Assembly (NCBI GenBank): GCA_002418835.1
Contig: DIEX01000009.1
Location: 45,140 to 109,139, forward strand
Reading direction: 5' to 3'
From: Spirochaetia bacterium UBA5763
GTDB lineage: Bacteria; Spirochaetota; UBA4802; UBA5550
Length of the DNA: 64,000 nt
Of the stretch, positions 1 through 9,427 are shown piece by piece (position 1 is the first letter of the stretch; every line of letters starts with the position of its first letter). The notes under the pieces are model-generated. The model did no database searches. It had not been told where the DNA came from and worked only from the letters and a program-made list of their open reading frames with translations. The translations under genes and the position numbers were made by a program.

Positions 1-519
1 AGGAAGGGGCTCATTGACGGGGTTACTGTAAGCGGCGGTGAGCCTTCACTTGACAGCGGACTTCCTGTTTTTCTTCGCAGAGCCAAGGGTATGGGGCTGC
101 TTGTTAAACTGGATACCAATGGATGTTTCCCGTCTGTAGTTGCGCAGTGCCTGTCGGAAAAACTGGTGGATTACATGGCTGTTGACCTGAAGACATCTCC
201 GGCAAAATACAGCTCTCTCACAAAGCGTGATGTGGATTTTAATCAGATTTTGACAACTCTTGATGTTATCAGAAATTCAGGTATCGATTACGAGATTAGA
301 ACTACCTGTGTCCCGGGTTTTGTGACGCTGGAGGATATTACTCTTATTGGTGAAGCTGTAGTGCGTGTCAATAAATGGTACCTTCAGCAGTTTGTTAATA
401 CTAACACACTTATTGATCCGGAAGCTGAGAAACTCTCCCCGTATCCTGTACGCTATCTTGAACTGATGCGTGATGAAGCACTGAAGTATGCTGACAGATG
501 TTCAATTCGTGGAATATAA
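1..519 (+). CDS. Anaerobic ribonucleotide reductase activating protein (NrdG2-like radical SAM), 5'-truncated
   Basis: The reading frame is open from the first base of the window, so the gene is cut at its start; 172 residues are visible. The visible N-terminus has the radical SAM GGE motif (VTVSGGEPSLDSG), followed by KLDTNG, typical of the short PFL/NrdG-activase family. The CxxxCxxC cluster lies upstream of the window. The C-terminus (DPEAEKLSPYPVRYLELM) fits the NrdG2 subgroup, which generates the glycyl radical on anaerobic RNR using SAM and a 4Fe-4S cluster. The next gene starts 6 bases downstream on the same strand. The exact substrate enzyme cannot be seen; a generic glycyl-radical activase is the alternative. 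Confidence 0.75.
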   Translation, partial: RKGLIDGVTVSGGEPSLDSGLPVFLRRAKGMGLLVKLDTNGCFPSVVAQCLSEKLVDYMAVDLKTSPAKYSSLTKRDVDFNQILTTLDVIRNSGIDYEIRTTCVPGFVTLEDITLIGEAVVRVNKWYLQQFVNTNTLIDPEAEKLSPYPVRYLELMRDEALKYADRCSIRGI

Positions 520-525
520 AACTGT

Positions 526-1326
526 ATGAAGCGTTATATCGTATCTATTGCCCTCATGATTTCATTATCACTCTTTATATCTGCTGACGCAGCTCCACCT
601 CGTTTCAGTATTTCAGATATAATAACACCCGGAGAAAAAACGGTACTTTTGAGAGGCGGTATTCTTACTTACGCACGGATTGAGGGTAAGGGGGAGGTCT
701 TTGCCGGTGGAACCGGAGTTACTTTCCCGGAACGTGCGGGGCGCATTTACGATTACCCTTCAGGATATAGTGTTGCAGCAGTTGAAAAAGTTTTTTTTAA
801 GGGTGATGCCTCAATGGGGGAAACTATTTTTAATAGCCTGAAAGACTTCCCTGCGCTCAGGGGTATGCAGTATTATTCCATATCGGAAGGTAAATCCATT
901 CCCCTTATACTTGACAGCCGGGTCTCAGGCAGCAGTTCAATAAAACAGGAGATCGGCGGTAAATCCTCAGTTTCATATTTTACAATAAAGGATAACAGGC
1001 TCGGTACAATCCCTTTCAGCAGCAAAGTGTGGATCGGCAACCTGGCTCTATCTTCTACAGGTGTATGTTCAGGGACGGTTTCGCGGTTCGGGATGAAAGT
1101 GTTTGAACCGGGGGATTACAGGGTGTATAAATTTTTAGTTTATGATAAAACCGCAGGGGGATGGTTTTACTGTTCTGTGCAGCTTATGAGGGTAAGGAGC
1201 GATATTATGAAGAGACTTGATCTTCTTAAGCCTGAGAATATATGCAACAGACTCAGGGGGGAAACAGTCCATATTCTCGGGCTTTTTGGTATAAACAGGA
1301 GTATTGATCTGGTTGCTTTCAGATGA
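526..1326 (+). CDS. Exported protein of unknown function
   Basis: The 266-residue product starts with a clear signal peptide (MKRYIVSIALMISLSLF, predicted cleavage near SADAA), so it is probably periplasmic or outer-membrane associated. No further transmembrane segment is seen. The body is mixed alpha/beta in look with many Gly/Ser and ends in a basic helix-like stretch (SDIMKRLDLLKPENICNRLRG). I recognise no catalytic motif or domain. It follows the activase closely and converges on moaA without a gap. The start is supported by the signal peptide. Confidence 0.6.
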   Translation: MKRYIVSIALMISLSLFISADAAPPRFSISDIITPGEKTVLLRGGILTYARIEGKGEVFAGGTGVTFPERAGRIYDYPSGYSVAAVEKVFFKGDASMGETIFNSLKDFPALRGMQYYSISEGKSIPLILDSRVSGSSSIKQEIGGKSSVSYFTIKDNRLGTIPFSSKVWIGNLALSSTGVCSGTVSRFGMKVFEPGDYRVYKFLVYDKTAGGWFYCSVQLMRVRSDIMKRLDLLKPENICNRLRGETVHILGLFGINRSIDLVAFR

Positions 1327-2322
1327 TCAGCCCCCGATGCTGGACATTGCTTTAACACCGGCAGTGAGCGAACGGCACCCTTTATTATCAGATGAACATT
1401 CAATCTTATGACTGCCCCATTTGTTTTTAACTGCTTCTTCAATAAACTCCTTAATCTCCTCCTCTGTACTTTCACCTCTCAGGAGCTCCCGGAGATTGTA
1501 TCTTGCAGTAGAGTGCAGGCATGTAAGCATAAGCCCTTCGGATGTGAGCCTGAGTCTGTTGCAGTCTGAACAGAATTTATGAGTAACAGGAGGTATTATC
1601 CCTATTTTAAGAAGTTTACCCTTGTAGGTCAGATCAAATCTCTGCGAAACATCAGATCTGTCGGTCGTTTTCCGGACAAGCCCACCTCTTGAAGATAGAG
1701 CCTCAACAAGATCATCAGATGGGATAAACTCATGCTTTTCATCCTCGGTTACAGGCATTCTTTCAATGAATCGCAGGGTAATATTTCTACCGGCAAAATA
1801 ATCGAGAAAATCACCTATTTCGGTAAGGGTTTCACGCATGAGTACAGCATTTACTTTAACATCAAGAGTGCCGTCTGCGAGAGTTTTTTCGATATTTTTA
1901 ATTACAGTTTCAAAGTAATCACGCCCTGTGATATCAAAGAACCTGTCGCGATTCATAGAATCAAGGCTTATGTTGAATTTTGTTACACCATTTATTTTCA
2001 GATCATCAAGGTATTCATCAAGAAGGATGCCGTTAGTAGTAAGGCAGAGAACAAGTTCGGGGTATAAACTGTGAGTATCATGCAGAATGTCCATTATCCC
2101 TTTCCGTACAAGAGGTTCTCCGCCGGTGAAACGGACTTTGTTTACACCAAGGCTGCGGAATATTCCTATGAGGTTTACAAATTCCTCGTTTCTTAAAACT
2201 TCATCGTGAGGTACCAGCTGAACACCTTCAGGGGGCATGCAGTATCTGCATCTCAGATTACATCTGTCAGTCACTGAAACTCTAAGGTATGTATGTTTTC
2301 TCAGGAAATTGTCTGTAAGCAT
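1327..2322 (-). CDS. moaA: GTP 3',8-cyclase, molybdenum cofactor biosynthesis protein A
   Basis: MoaA rearranges GTP to 3',8-cyclo-GTP, the first step of molybdopterin synthesis. The 331-residue product has the N-terminal radical SAM cluster CNLRCRYC, the FTGGEPL motif, a C-terminal second 4Fe-4S site (CSDCNRLRLT with a further Cys in MLTCLH) and the double-Gly C-terminus (SSIGG) needed for activity. I place the start at MLTDNFL because AAGAAGG lies at ribosome-binding distance; a longer upstream reading frame overlaps the preceding lipoprotein gene and looks noncoding. It is the last gene of a gatA-lipoprotein-moaA run. No other molybdopterin gene is in the window. Confidence 0.95.
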   Translation of the reverse strand: MLTDNFLRKHTYLRVSVTDRCNLRCRYCMPPEGVQLVPHDEVLRNEEFVNLIGIFRSLGVNKVRFTGGEPLVRKGIMDILHDTHSLYPELVLCLTTNGILLDEYLDDLKINGVTKFNISLDSMNRDRFFDITGRDYFETVIKNIEKTLADGTLDVKVNAVLMRETLTEIGDFLDYFAGRNITLRFIERMPVTEDEKHEFIPSDDLVEALSSRGGLVRKTTDRSDVSQRFDLTYKGKLLKIGIIPPVTHKFCSDCNRLRLTSEGLMLTCLHSTARYNLRELLRGESTEEEIKEFIEEAVKNKWGSHKIECSSDNKGCRSLTAGVKAMSSIGG

Positions 2323-2326
2323 TATT

Positions 2327-2845
2327 CTACCTTCTTGTTTTTTTAACCGGTTCCACGGCCTCTTTATAATTCTGATTAAGAAAAAGGATAAAGTTACTTC
2401 TGAAAATTTTTTCTTCAGGCGCGATGAATATAGCCCTTGAATACATGCTGAACGCCTGTTCGTATCTCCCTGAAGCTTCATAAACCACAGCGAGATTGTT
2501 CTGCGGAGTGCCGTTAGAGAGCAGGCTCTCCGTTTCGCGGAAGAGAAATTCCGCTTCCCTGTAATTCCCCCTGACTGATTCCAGAATCCCTCTTTCTGTT
2601 ATGGTTCCGGCAGTCTCCGGGGTTTTTTCTTTTTTGAAATATCTTTCTGTTTTATATGGATGGGAAGTACGTTCTGAGATTTGATTTACCGTGCTTCCGC
2701 TTTTATTGTAATCAAATATAATCTCATACCCTTCATGCTTCGCAGTCCTTATTCTCTTATCAAGCACCAGGGTGTCATAAGTACTGCATCCGGTTAAAAG
2801 GATCAACGGGAAGAGAATCTTAATCTTCTGGTGAAACCGCATCAC
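2327..2845 (-). CDS. TPR-containing lipoprotein
   Basis: The 172-residue product begins with a lipoprotein signal (ILFPLILLTGC), so it should be anchored by lipid on Cys20. From about residue 85 to 150 it reads like tandem tetratricopeptide helices (GNYREAEFLFRETESLL, NNLAVVYEASGRYEQAFSMY), suggesting a protein-protein interaction role. The 5' end overlaps the end of gatA by 26 bases and moaA starts a few bases after the stop, so the three genes are probably cotranscribed. There is no specific functional clue. Confidence 0.7.
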   Translation of the reverse strand: MMRFHQKIKILFPLILLTGCSTYDTLVLDKRIRTAKHEGYEIIFDYNKSGSTVNQISERTSHPYKTERYFKKEKTPETAGTITERGILESVRGNYREAEFLFRETESLLSNGTPQNNLAVVYEASGRYEQAFSMYSRAIFIAPEEKIFRSNFILFLNQNYKEAVEPVKKTRR

Positions 2846-4268
2846 AGATCTTCTCCAGTGCTCCTGCTATTCCGAGAATTTTCTGCTCCTGAAAATGGCT
2901 CCCCATAACCTGTATACCAACAGGCAGTCCTTTACTGTCAAGCCCCGCGGGGACTGACAGCGCGGGAATTCCCGCAAGGTTAGCGGAGATTGTCAGGATA
3001 TCAGACATATACATCTGAAGCGGGTCATTGGACATTTCGCCTATTTTGAAAGCAGTGGTTGTTGTAACAGGAGCAATGATTGCATCCACTGAAGAGAAGG
3101 CGTTTTTAAAATCTTCGATTAAGAGAGCACGTCCTTTAAGAGCCTTAAGATAAAAAGCATCATAGTAGCCGGAACTCAGGGAGTATGTTCCAAGTATTAT
3201 TCTCCTCTTAACCTCTTTGCCGAAACCTGTGCTGCGTGTCTGTGTGTAAAGAGAGGAAAGATCCTTTACATCCGGAGACCGGTATCCGTATCTTATACCG
3301 TCATATCGGGCAAGGTTGGATGAAGCTTCAGCAGTTGCTATGAGATAATACACAGGTATTGCATATCCGGTGTACTTCAGGCTTATAGGTACAATCTCAG
3401 CTCCGAGTTTCTCGAGTTCTTTAATTTTATTTTCGATAAGAGATTTTATTTCGCTGTCGATACCAGTGAAATATTCAGCAGGAACACCGAGTTTTAAACC
3501 TTTCACGTCAGTGTCAAGTTTCCCGGCATCAATGTCCATCTCCCTGTTAACTGATGTTGAATCTTTTTTATCATAACCTGCAATGATCTGGAGGAGAGAT
3601 GCTGTATCAGCAACGTTTCTGCCGAAAGTCCCGATCTGGTCAAGGGATGATGCAAAAGCAACAAGCCCGTATCTTGAGACTCTTCCGTAAGTTGGTTTAA
3701 TCCCTGTGACTCCGCAGAACGCCGCAGGCTGACGTATTGAGCCCCCTGTGTCTGAGCCGAGAGAAGCCGGCGCCATAAAAGCTGAAACTGCAGCGGCAGA
3801 TCCTCCGGAACTCCCCCCGGGGACTCTTTCGCTGTCATAAGGGTTTTTTACAGGGCCGAAAAATGAGTTTTCCGTTGATGAACCCATGGCAAACTCGTCC
3901 ATGTTAGTTTTACCGAGAAGGAGCATCCCCGCATTGAGCATCCTGTCGTATACTGTGGCGTTAAATGGCGGAACGAAGTTTTCAAGAATTTTTGAAGCGC
4001 AGGTTGTACGTACACCCGCTGTATTCATGTTGTCCTTTACTGCTACAGGGATTCCGTCAAATTGTGAAAGAGGTTTACCTGCTGACCGGCGTGAATCTGA
4101 TTCCGCAGCCTGTTTAAGCAGGAGATTTTCATCAATTGTTATATATGAATTAATATTTTTATCTTTTTCGTGTATTCTGTTAAGAAGAGATTCAGCTATC
4201 TCCTTTGAGGAGATTTTACCCTCTGATAGCAGAGCCGAGAGCTCATTGAGACCTTTTTTGTAAAGCAT
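2820..4268 (-). CDS. gatA: Asp-tRNA(Asn)/Glu-tRNA(Gln) amidotransferase subunit A
   Basis: GatA is the amidase subunit of GatCAB, which converts misacylated Glu-tRNA(Gln) or Asp-tRNA(Asn) to the amidated form. The 482-residue product has the amidase signature (GGSSGGSAAAVSAFMAPASL) with the Ser-cisSer-Lys triad: Lys in PVAVKDN and the serines in GSSGGS and GSDTGGSIRQPA. The start MLYKKGL is preceded by a good GGAGG site; a longer frame upstream is ignored. gatB and gatC are not adjacent, so subunits must be encoded elsewhere. Confidence 0.95.
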   Translation of the reverse strand: MLYKKGLNELSALLSEGKISSKEIAESLLNRIHEKDKNINSYITIDENLLLKQAAESDSRRSAGKPLSQFDGIPVAVKDNMNTAGVRTTCASKILENFVPPFNATVYDRMLNAGMLLLGKTNMDEFAMGSSTENSFFGPVKNPYDSERVPGGSSGGSAAAVSAFMAPASLGSDTGGSIRQPAAFCGVTGIKPTYGRVSRYGLVAFASSLDQIGTFGRNVADTASLLQIIAGYDKKDSTSVNREMDIDAGKLDTDVKGLKLGVPAEYFTGIDSEIKSLIENKIKELEKLGAEIVPISLKYTGYAIPVYYLIATAEASSNLARYDGIRYGYRSPDVKDLSSLYTQTRSTGFGKEVKRRIILGTYSLSSGYYDAFYLKALKGRALLIEDFKNAFSSVDAIIAPVTTTTAFKIGEMSNDPLQMYMSDILTISANLAGIPALSVPAGLDSKGLPVGIQVMGSHFQEQKILGIAGALEKICDAVSPED

Positions 4269-4583
4269 TGATACCTCCGGTTGTAACCTTAAAAATGGAC
4301 CGGTGATAACGGGTGTCAATAAAAAAATAGAAGGGAACTATTCCCCCTGAAAGTTAAAAAATACCTTGAAATTTTAATAATAATTTTTATATTGAAGATG
4401 CTTTAATACTGCTATTATACCGTTATAATAAACAGCAATTAATAGTGATTTTAACAGTACTTATATCCGGTTATCCCGATAAATATGAATTTATACATCC
4501 GGATGACGGTTACCCGCCTGAGTTTACCCTCATAAAGACGGGAGAATATGAATTAAATTTTAAATTTTTTCCAGGAGTTTTTA
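4269..4583. other. Divergent AT-rich intergenic region between gatA and the tail protease gene
   Basis: About 315 bases with no convincing coding sequence. It must hold the promoters of the divergent gatA operon and the protease gene. The central part is very AT-rich. Just before the protease gene there is an acceptable ribosome-binding site (CCAGGAG). I see no hairpin, riboswitch or repeat that I would defend. Confidence 0.5.
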
Positions 4584-6530
4584 ATGTTTAAAAAAGGAAT
4601 TGTACCGCTTCTAACTGTTGTTATTGTTTTTTCCTGTTTTAAAAAATCTGAAGGGCTTAAACAGTCCGATATGCAGTACCTGATTAACCAGGTGCTTTCA
4701 GTTCACGCGCAGTATAACACAGTTGATGATGATATTTCGAAAAGGATCTTCAGTAATTATATAGACAGTCTTGATTACGGGAAATATTATTTTTACCAGT
4801 CTGATATTAAGGATTTTTCAAAACATGAAAAGATGTTTGATGACTATATTGCCATGGGTGATTACAGGGCGGTATATGATATTTATAATGTTTATTCCCA
4901 GAGATACGAGGAGTCAATGGTTCTCTTCAATGAACTGCTGAAAGAACATTACGATTTTTCAAAGGATGAAACAATAATTGCAGACAGGCAGAAGGTCCCC
5001 TTTGCCGCTGACAGAGAGGATATGAAGGACCGCTGGAGAAAGAACATCAAACTCCAGCTTCTCAACTATGTTTCCACAGGCAAGAGCCTGAAAGACGCAA
5101 AGCAGAAACTTGAGAAGAAGTACACTCTTGCCCGTAAAAGGACGGAAGAGATAAATGAAGGGAAACTCCTCGAAATATTTTTGAATGCCGTTACCACATC
5201 GCTTGATCCCCATACCAATTATCTTTCTTACGAGGATAGTCAGGATTTTGATATTTCAATGAAACTGAAACTTGAAGGTATAGGTGTCAGGCTTAAATCA
5301 GAGGACGGATTTGTCATTGTGGAATCTATTATTGCGGGGGGTGCTGCTGATAAGCTCCCTGAAGAGATGAAGCTTAAACCTAATGACAAGGTAATGGCAG
5401 TTGCCCAGGCAAAGGGGGATGCTGTTGATGTTATTGATATGGATCTCCGCGACGTGGTGAAGCTTATCAGAGGAGAGAAAGGTTCGTCAGTAATTCTTAC
5501 CATACACAGGGAGAGTGTAAATGGCGATAAATCTGAAAGGAAGAGCGTAACAATAGTAAGGGAGGAGATTAAACTTGAGGACAGTGAAGCCAAGTCATCT
5601 ACCCGGACAATAAATGTGAATGGCAGGGCCTGTAAAATTGGTTATATAAAACTCCCTTCATTCTATAAAGATGATGATTCAGGCAAGAGCTCATCCGGAG
5701 ATGTCAGGCGTCTTATCCAGCAGCTAAAAAAAGAATCGGTGAATGTTGTTGTTGTTGACCTTCGCGGAAATCCCGGCGGGCGTCTTGACGAGGCTGTGGA
5801 TATTGCGGGACTGTTTATTGAAGAGGGACCTGTTGTGCAGGTTATGAGCAAGAACAATCCTCCCCGTATATATTATGATAATGATCCTGAAATATATTAT
5901 TCCGGCCCCCTTGTGATTCTTATCGACAGGTTTAGTGCAAGTGCTTCAGAGATCCTTGCCGGAGCTCTTAAGGATTACAGGAGAGCTCTGATTGTAGGTT
6001 CAAGCAATACATTCGGAAAAGGGACTGTGCAGTCATACAATGAGCTGCATGGAAAACTTGGAGCAATAAAGATTACAACACATATATTTTATCAGCCTGG
6101 CGGCGCGTCAAATCAGCTTACAGGGATAGCCCCGGATATAATTGTTCCTGACATGAGTTCAATATGGGATATAAATGAAGGGACGAACAAGTATCCCCTG
6201 AAGTGGGAAAGGATCGATTCTGCTCAGTATAAAAAATACAGGCATGTTAATGATGTAATTGTAAAAACTCTTAAATCCGCATCCGGAGAGCGGACATCTA
6301 AAGGTGAATACGCTGAACTTAAAAAGAAGATCAACGAGTACAGCGCCAAAGTGAGAAACAAAACAATAAGTCTCAAAGAGGAATCTGAAATCTCTAAGAA
6401 GAAAGAGAAAGAGATGGAAGAGAGCATGAGGGTTGATCGTGACAAGAACCTTATCGACCTGAAAAAAGATCTTTTTCTAAGGGAGGCCTTTAACCTCAGT
6501 GTAGATTATTACGAAAAAGCTGGGAGATAG
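4584..6530 (+). CDS. C-terminal processing (tail-specific) protease, S41 family, Prc-like
   Basis: Periplasmic serine protease that degrades or trims proteins from the C-terminus. The 648-residue product has a lipoprotein-like signal (LLTVVIVFSC), an N-terminal helical domain, a PDZ domain (about residues 225-330, LEGIGVRLKSEDGFVIVESI) and an S41 domain. By alignment to E. coli Prc from memory, the catalytic Ser is the middle one of FSASASEI (Ser453) and the base is Lys479 in FGKGTVQ. A charged C-terminal region (KKKEKEMEESMRVDRDKN) matches the long Prc form rather than short CtpA. It is preceded by CCAGGAG and ends against a convergent gene. Confidence 0.9.
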   Translation: MFKKGIVPLLTVVIVFSCFKKSEGLKQSDMQYLINQVLSVHAQYNTVDDDISKRIFSNYIDSLDYGKYYFYQSDIKDFSKHEKMFDDYIAMGDYRAVYDIYNVYSQRYEESMVLFNELLKEHYDFSKDETIIADRQKVPFAADREDMKDRWRKNIKLQLLNYVSTGKSLKDAKQKLEKKYTLARKRTEEINEGKLLEIFLNAVTTSLDPHTNYLSYEDSQDFDISMKLKLEGIGVRLKSEDGFVIVESIIAGGAADKLPEEMKLKPNDKVMAVAQAKGDAVDVIDMDLRDVVKLIRGEKGSSVILTIHRESVNGDKSERKSVTIVREEIKLEDSEAKSSTRTINVNGRACKIGYIKLPSFYKDDDSGKSSSGDVRRLIQQLKKESVNVVVVDLRGNPGGRLDEAVDIAGLFIEEGPVVQVMSKNNPPRIYYDNDPEIYYSGPLVILIDRFSASASEILAGALKDYRRALIVGSSNTFGKGTVQSYNELHGKLGAIKITTHIFYQPGGASNQLTGIAPDIIVPDMSSIWDINEGTNKYPLKWERIDSAQYKKYRHVNDVIVKTLKSASGERTSKGEYAELKKKINEYSAKVRNKTISLKEESEISKKKEKEMEESMRVDRDKNLIDLKKDLFLREAFNLSVDYYEKAGR

Positions 6531-7568
6531 CTACATTCTCCCTGTGTAATCATCAACAGCCTCTTTGAAGTTTTCTCTGTCAATTACCAGCGGATCAATA
6601 CCGTCTCTCATGCATCTGATCCGCAGGTAGCTGACAGCCTCAGATGTTACATCGCATAAATCATCCCTGTAAAAAATCAGAAGATTGATTCCGTAATTCC
6701 TCAGGAGTCTGTAAAGAAGCTCATACCTCTCCTCAACTTTCCGTGTACAGGGGGACATGGCTCTGTAGCTGTAAGCATCGAGAAGTTCATAGAAGATATA
6801 TTCAGATTCAGCATTAAGTGAAATGTCGAAAAGCCTTCTCCCCCGGCAGGTGTCATCTTCTATCACATCAATCCCGCTGTTTTCAATAAAGTCGATTATC
6901 GCAGGGGGTATTTTTGCCGCTCCGTAAATCAGTGCTTTTGCCCTGTATTCTCTATGCTCCGCCTGATAAATTTGCAGTTCTTCCAATAGCGGAGTAATCA
7001 GTTTAAGAGCAAAATCAGGAGGGAAAATGGCCGATGCTTCAAACACAAAGTCCAGTTCCTCCGGTGTGAGGGCTCCTTTTCTATCCTGGTAAAGGGAGGT
7101 TATGCTTCTTACACTACGCCTGAGGTTTTCGAAAATCATGGTTTTTTTTTGAAGTTCAGAGATATCTATACTTTTTAGATTAATTCCGAAGAGTGAATTA
7201 AACATAGTAGCTGTTTCGTTGTGCAGCTGTACTGCTGCATCTTCCCCATAGCCGCAGGGATAGTTGACTCTGTGAACAGTTATATCTGAAAAATTTAAGT
7301 GACAGCAGGGCATCTCCGCTTCAGGGACAATTACAGCTTTGTACAGAGACTTTTCTGAAGAGAGTTTTTTTTCACCTGTAATCAGAGATTCAGGGAGCTT
7401 GACTGATTCGATTCCGAATGCGGATGTTATCTCCGGAGGTATAAGGGGGTATATATATCCGGAAAGCTGAACTTTATTTTCCGTGATGTATTTCCCGAGT
7501 ATATCACCGTAATTAAACACTGCATTTTTAATATCCCCGGTAATAGCTGCAATTTTTCCCCTGTCCAT
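6531..7568 (-). CDS. 2-hydroxyacyl-CoA dehydratase D-component (HgdB/FldC) family protein
   Basis: The 345-residue product resembles the subunits that carry the 4Fe-4S cluster of 2-hydroxyacyl-CoA dehydratases and benzoyl-CoA reductases: an N-terminal GYIYPLIPPEITSAFGI segment, a middle Rossmann-like part (IYGAAKIPPAIIDFIENSGI, IEDDTCRGRR) and a C-terminal part (LLIFYRDDLCDVTSEAV, IDPLVIDRENF). Several cysteines (PCC, YPCGYG, DTCRG, SPCTRK, DDLCD) could be cluster ligands. The usual second subunit and ATP-dependent activator are not adjacent, so this is a stand-alone copy of unknown substrate. Confidence 0.65.
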   Translation of the reverse strand: MDRGKIAAITGDIKNAVFNYGDILGKYITENKVQLSGYIYPLIPPEITSAFGIESVKLPESLITGEKKLSSEKSLYKAVIVPEAEMPCCHLNFSDITVHRVNYPCGYGEDAAVQLHNETATMFNSLFGINLKSIDISELQKKTMIFENLRRSVRSITSLYQDRKGALTPEELDFVFEASAIFPPDFALKLITPLLEELQIYQAEHREYRAKALIYGAAKIPPAIIDFIENSGIDVIEDDTCRGRRLFDISLNAESEYIFYELLDAYSYRAMSPCTRKVEERYELLYRLLRNYGINLLIFYRDDLCDVTSEAVSYLRIRCMRDGIDPLVIDRENFKEAVDDYTGRM

Positions 7569-7697
7569 AATCCCCTCTTTCCGGTTAATAACAGCGAAAT
7601 AACTCTTTTTATCAATTAAATTATTTATAATTCCTCTTGAAAAAAAAAGGTATATATAAAATATATCTACTTAATTTGATTCTTTTGGAGAAACCGG

Positions 7698-8687
7698 ATG
7701 GCAGCAGTGAAGAAGAGCGGTAAACCTGCGGTAAAAAAAGCACCATACCTGTCAGTAGTTTTACCTGTTTATAATGAAGAGGAGAGCCTTGTTCTGCAGC
7801 ATAAAGCTGTAACAGAGGCGGTAAAAAAGCTTAATAAAACTTATGAGATTATCTTCGTTGATGACGGAAGTGTGGATTCTTCCTATGAAATACTTAAATC
7901 AGTCTCTTCGAAAGATAAAAATGTTAAAATTGTCCGGTTCAGAAGAAATTTCGGCCAGACTGCTGCAATGGCCGCAGGCATTGACCATTCAAATGGAGAA
8001 ATTATTGTGTTCATGGATTCCGATTTGCAGAACGAAGCTGGAGATATAGGGAAGCTCCTTGAGAAGATTGAAGAGGGATATGACGTTGTAAGCGGCTGGA
8101 GAGCAAACAGGCAGGATAAACTTATCTCAAGAAAGATCCCTTCAAAGATTGCAAACTGGTTAATCGCAAAAGTTACAGGGGTGCCTCTCCATGACCTGGG
8201 GTGTTCACTGAAGGCTTACAGAGGGGATGTCCTGAGACAGGTTAACCTTTACGGCGAGATGCACAGGTTTATTCCTGTACATGCTTCATGGATCGGAGCC
8301 CGTATAACAGAGGTTGCGGTGGGGCATCATGCAAGGCAGTTCGGAGAGTCTAAGTACGGAATAAGAAGAACGTTCAAGGTAATTCTTGATCTTATAACAG
8401 TGAAGTTTATGGGGTCTTATTCGACAAAGCCGATCTACATCTTCGGAGGAACCGGTGTCATTTTACTTTTCCTGGGTGTTGCCAGCGGAATATCTGTAGT
8501 TGTCATGAAGTTTTTAGTACAGCTTAATATGATACGCAATCCGCTGCTGCTCATGACAGTTATGCTTATAATTCTCGGGGTTCTCTTTATACAGATGGGG
8601 ATCATTGCTGAGATTATGATCAGGATTTACCATGAATCGAAAAAGATGCCCCCTTACAGGATAAAGGAGACCATCAATATAGAATAA
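7698..8687 (+). CDS. Membrane-anchored family 2 glycosyltransferase (GtrB/ArnC/DPM-like)
   Basis: The 329-residue product has a GT-A catalytic domain with the nucleotide-binding VLPVYNEEES and FVDDGSVDSS motifs, the metal-binding DSD in FMDSDLQNE, and two C-terminal transmembrane segments (about 240-265 and 280-305). This is the layout of polyprenyl-phosphate sugar transferases such as GtrB and ArnC, which load a sugar onto the lipid carrier at the inner membrane. The Lys/Ala-rich N-terminus (AAVKKSGKPAVKKAP) is an unusual extension. A good TGGAG ribosome site precedes the ATG. The sugar cannot be predicted. Confidence 0.85.
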   Translation: MAAVKKSGKPAVKKAPYLSVVLPVYNEEESLVLQHKAVTEAVKKLNKTYEIIFVDDGSVDSSYEILKSVSSKDKNVKIVRFRRNFGQTAAMAAGIDHSNGEIIVFMDSDLQNEAGDIGKLLEKIEEGYDVVSGWRANRQDKLISRKIPSKIANWLIAKVTGVPLHDLGCSLKAYRGDVLRQVNLYGEMHRFIPVHASWIGARITEVAVGHHARQFGESKYGIRRTFKVILDLITVKFMGSYSTKPIYIFGGTGVILLFLGVASGISVVVMKFLVQLNMIRNPLLLMTVMLIILGVLFIQMGIIAEIMIRIYHESKKMPPYRIKETINIE

Positions 8688-8689
8688 TC

Positions 8690-9427
8690 CTACTGTTTTG
8701 AGGGAGCATCTTTACCGGTGCTCTCATCCTCCTTTGAGCCTTTCATAAGAAATCCCATGGGCCGTTTTTTAATCTCTGCTGATATCTGCTGCATGGTTAT
8801 TGCTGTCTCTTTGAATGCCTGCATTATTGCAAGAATATCCTTCTGGGAATTAGCCAGAATGCTGTTTACACTTGCAACACTACCGCCAAGGTCTGTGAGC
8901 ATTCCTCGTATATTCTGCCTGCTTTCTACCGAAATAGTTTTTACTACACCTACAGTGTCGTTGATGTTGTTCAGAAGTTTATGAACATCAGTGAGCACAG
9001 CTTCGAGGTTAACGTATTCAAGCCCCTCTATGACATCGCCGTTTCTGAGAGGGTAACTTTTGGCTTCGGGATTTCTCATTTCAACAACAGTATCACCTAT
9101 TATATTCTGGTTAAGGATAAGAGCAGTACAGTCCTCCTGCAGTTCAATATCCTTCTTGAGTCTCATAGTTGCCAGGAAGTGCAGTGATGGTTTGTAAACC
9201 GGGGTGAGTTCCACAACTCTCCCTATATCATATCCCTTCAGTTTGATTGCTGTACCTTTTTTGATTGCGGATATATTATCTATTTTCAGGTAGACGTCGA
9301 TTGTTGACCCTGAAAGAGAGTAGCCAAGTTTCAGTATAATAAAAAGAAGGAGTATTATGACAGGTGTCAGTATGAATAAACCAACCCTGAATTCATTCGG
9401 ATTTTTAAATGTCAGTAATTTTTTCAT
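8690..9427 (-). CDS. mlaD: MCE-domain substrate-binding protein of an Mla-type lipid transporter
   Basis: The 245-residue product has a short cytoplasmic start, one transmembrane helix (about residues 15-37) and an MCE/MlaD domain (IDVYLKIDNISAIKKGTAIKLKGYDIGRVVEL), followed by a helical tail. MlaD-type proteins form periplasmic hexamers that carry phospholipid between the inner and outer membrane. The start codon overlaps the stop of the ATPase-like gene by four bases (ATGA), so the mlaE-mlaF-mlaD run is translationally coupled. It converges closely on the glycosyltransferase gene. Confidence 0.88.
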   Translation of the reverse strand: MKKLLTFKNPNEFRVGLFILTPVIILLLFIILKLGYSLSGSTIDVYLKIDNISAIKKGTAIKLKGYDIGRVVELTPVYKPSLHFLATMRLKKDIELQEDCTALILNQNIIGDTVVEMRNPEAKSYPLRNGDVIEGLEYVNLEAVLTDVHKLLNNINDTVGVVKTISVESRQNIRGMLTDLGGSVASVNSILANSQKDILAIMQAFKETAITMQQISAEIKKRPMGFLMKGSKEDESTGKDAPSKQ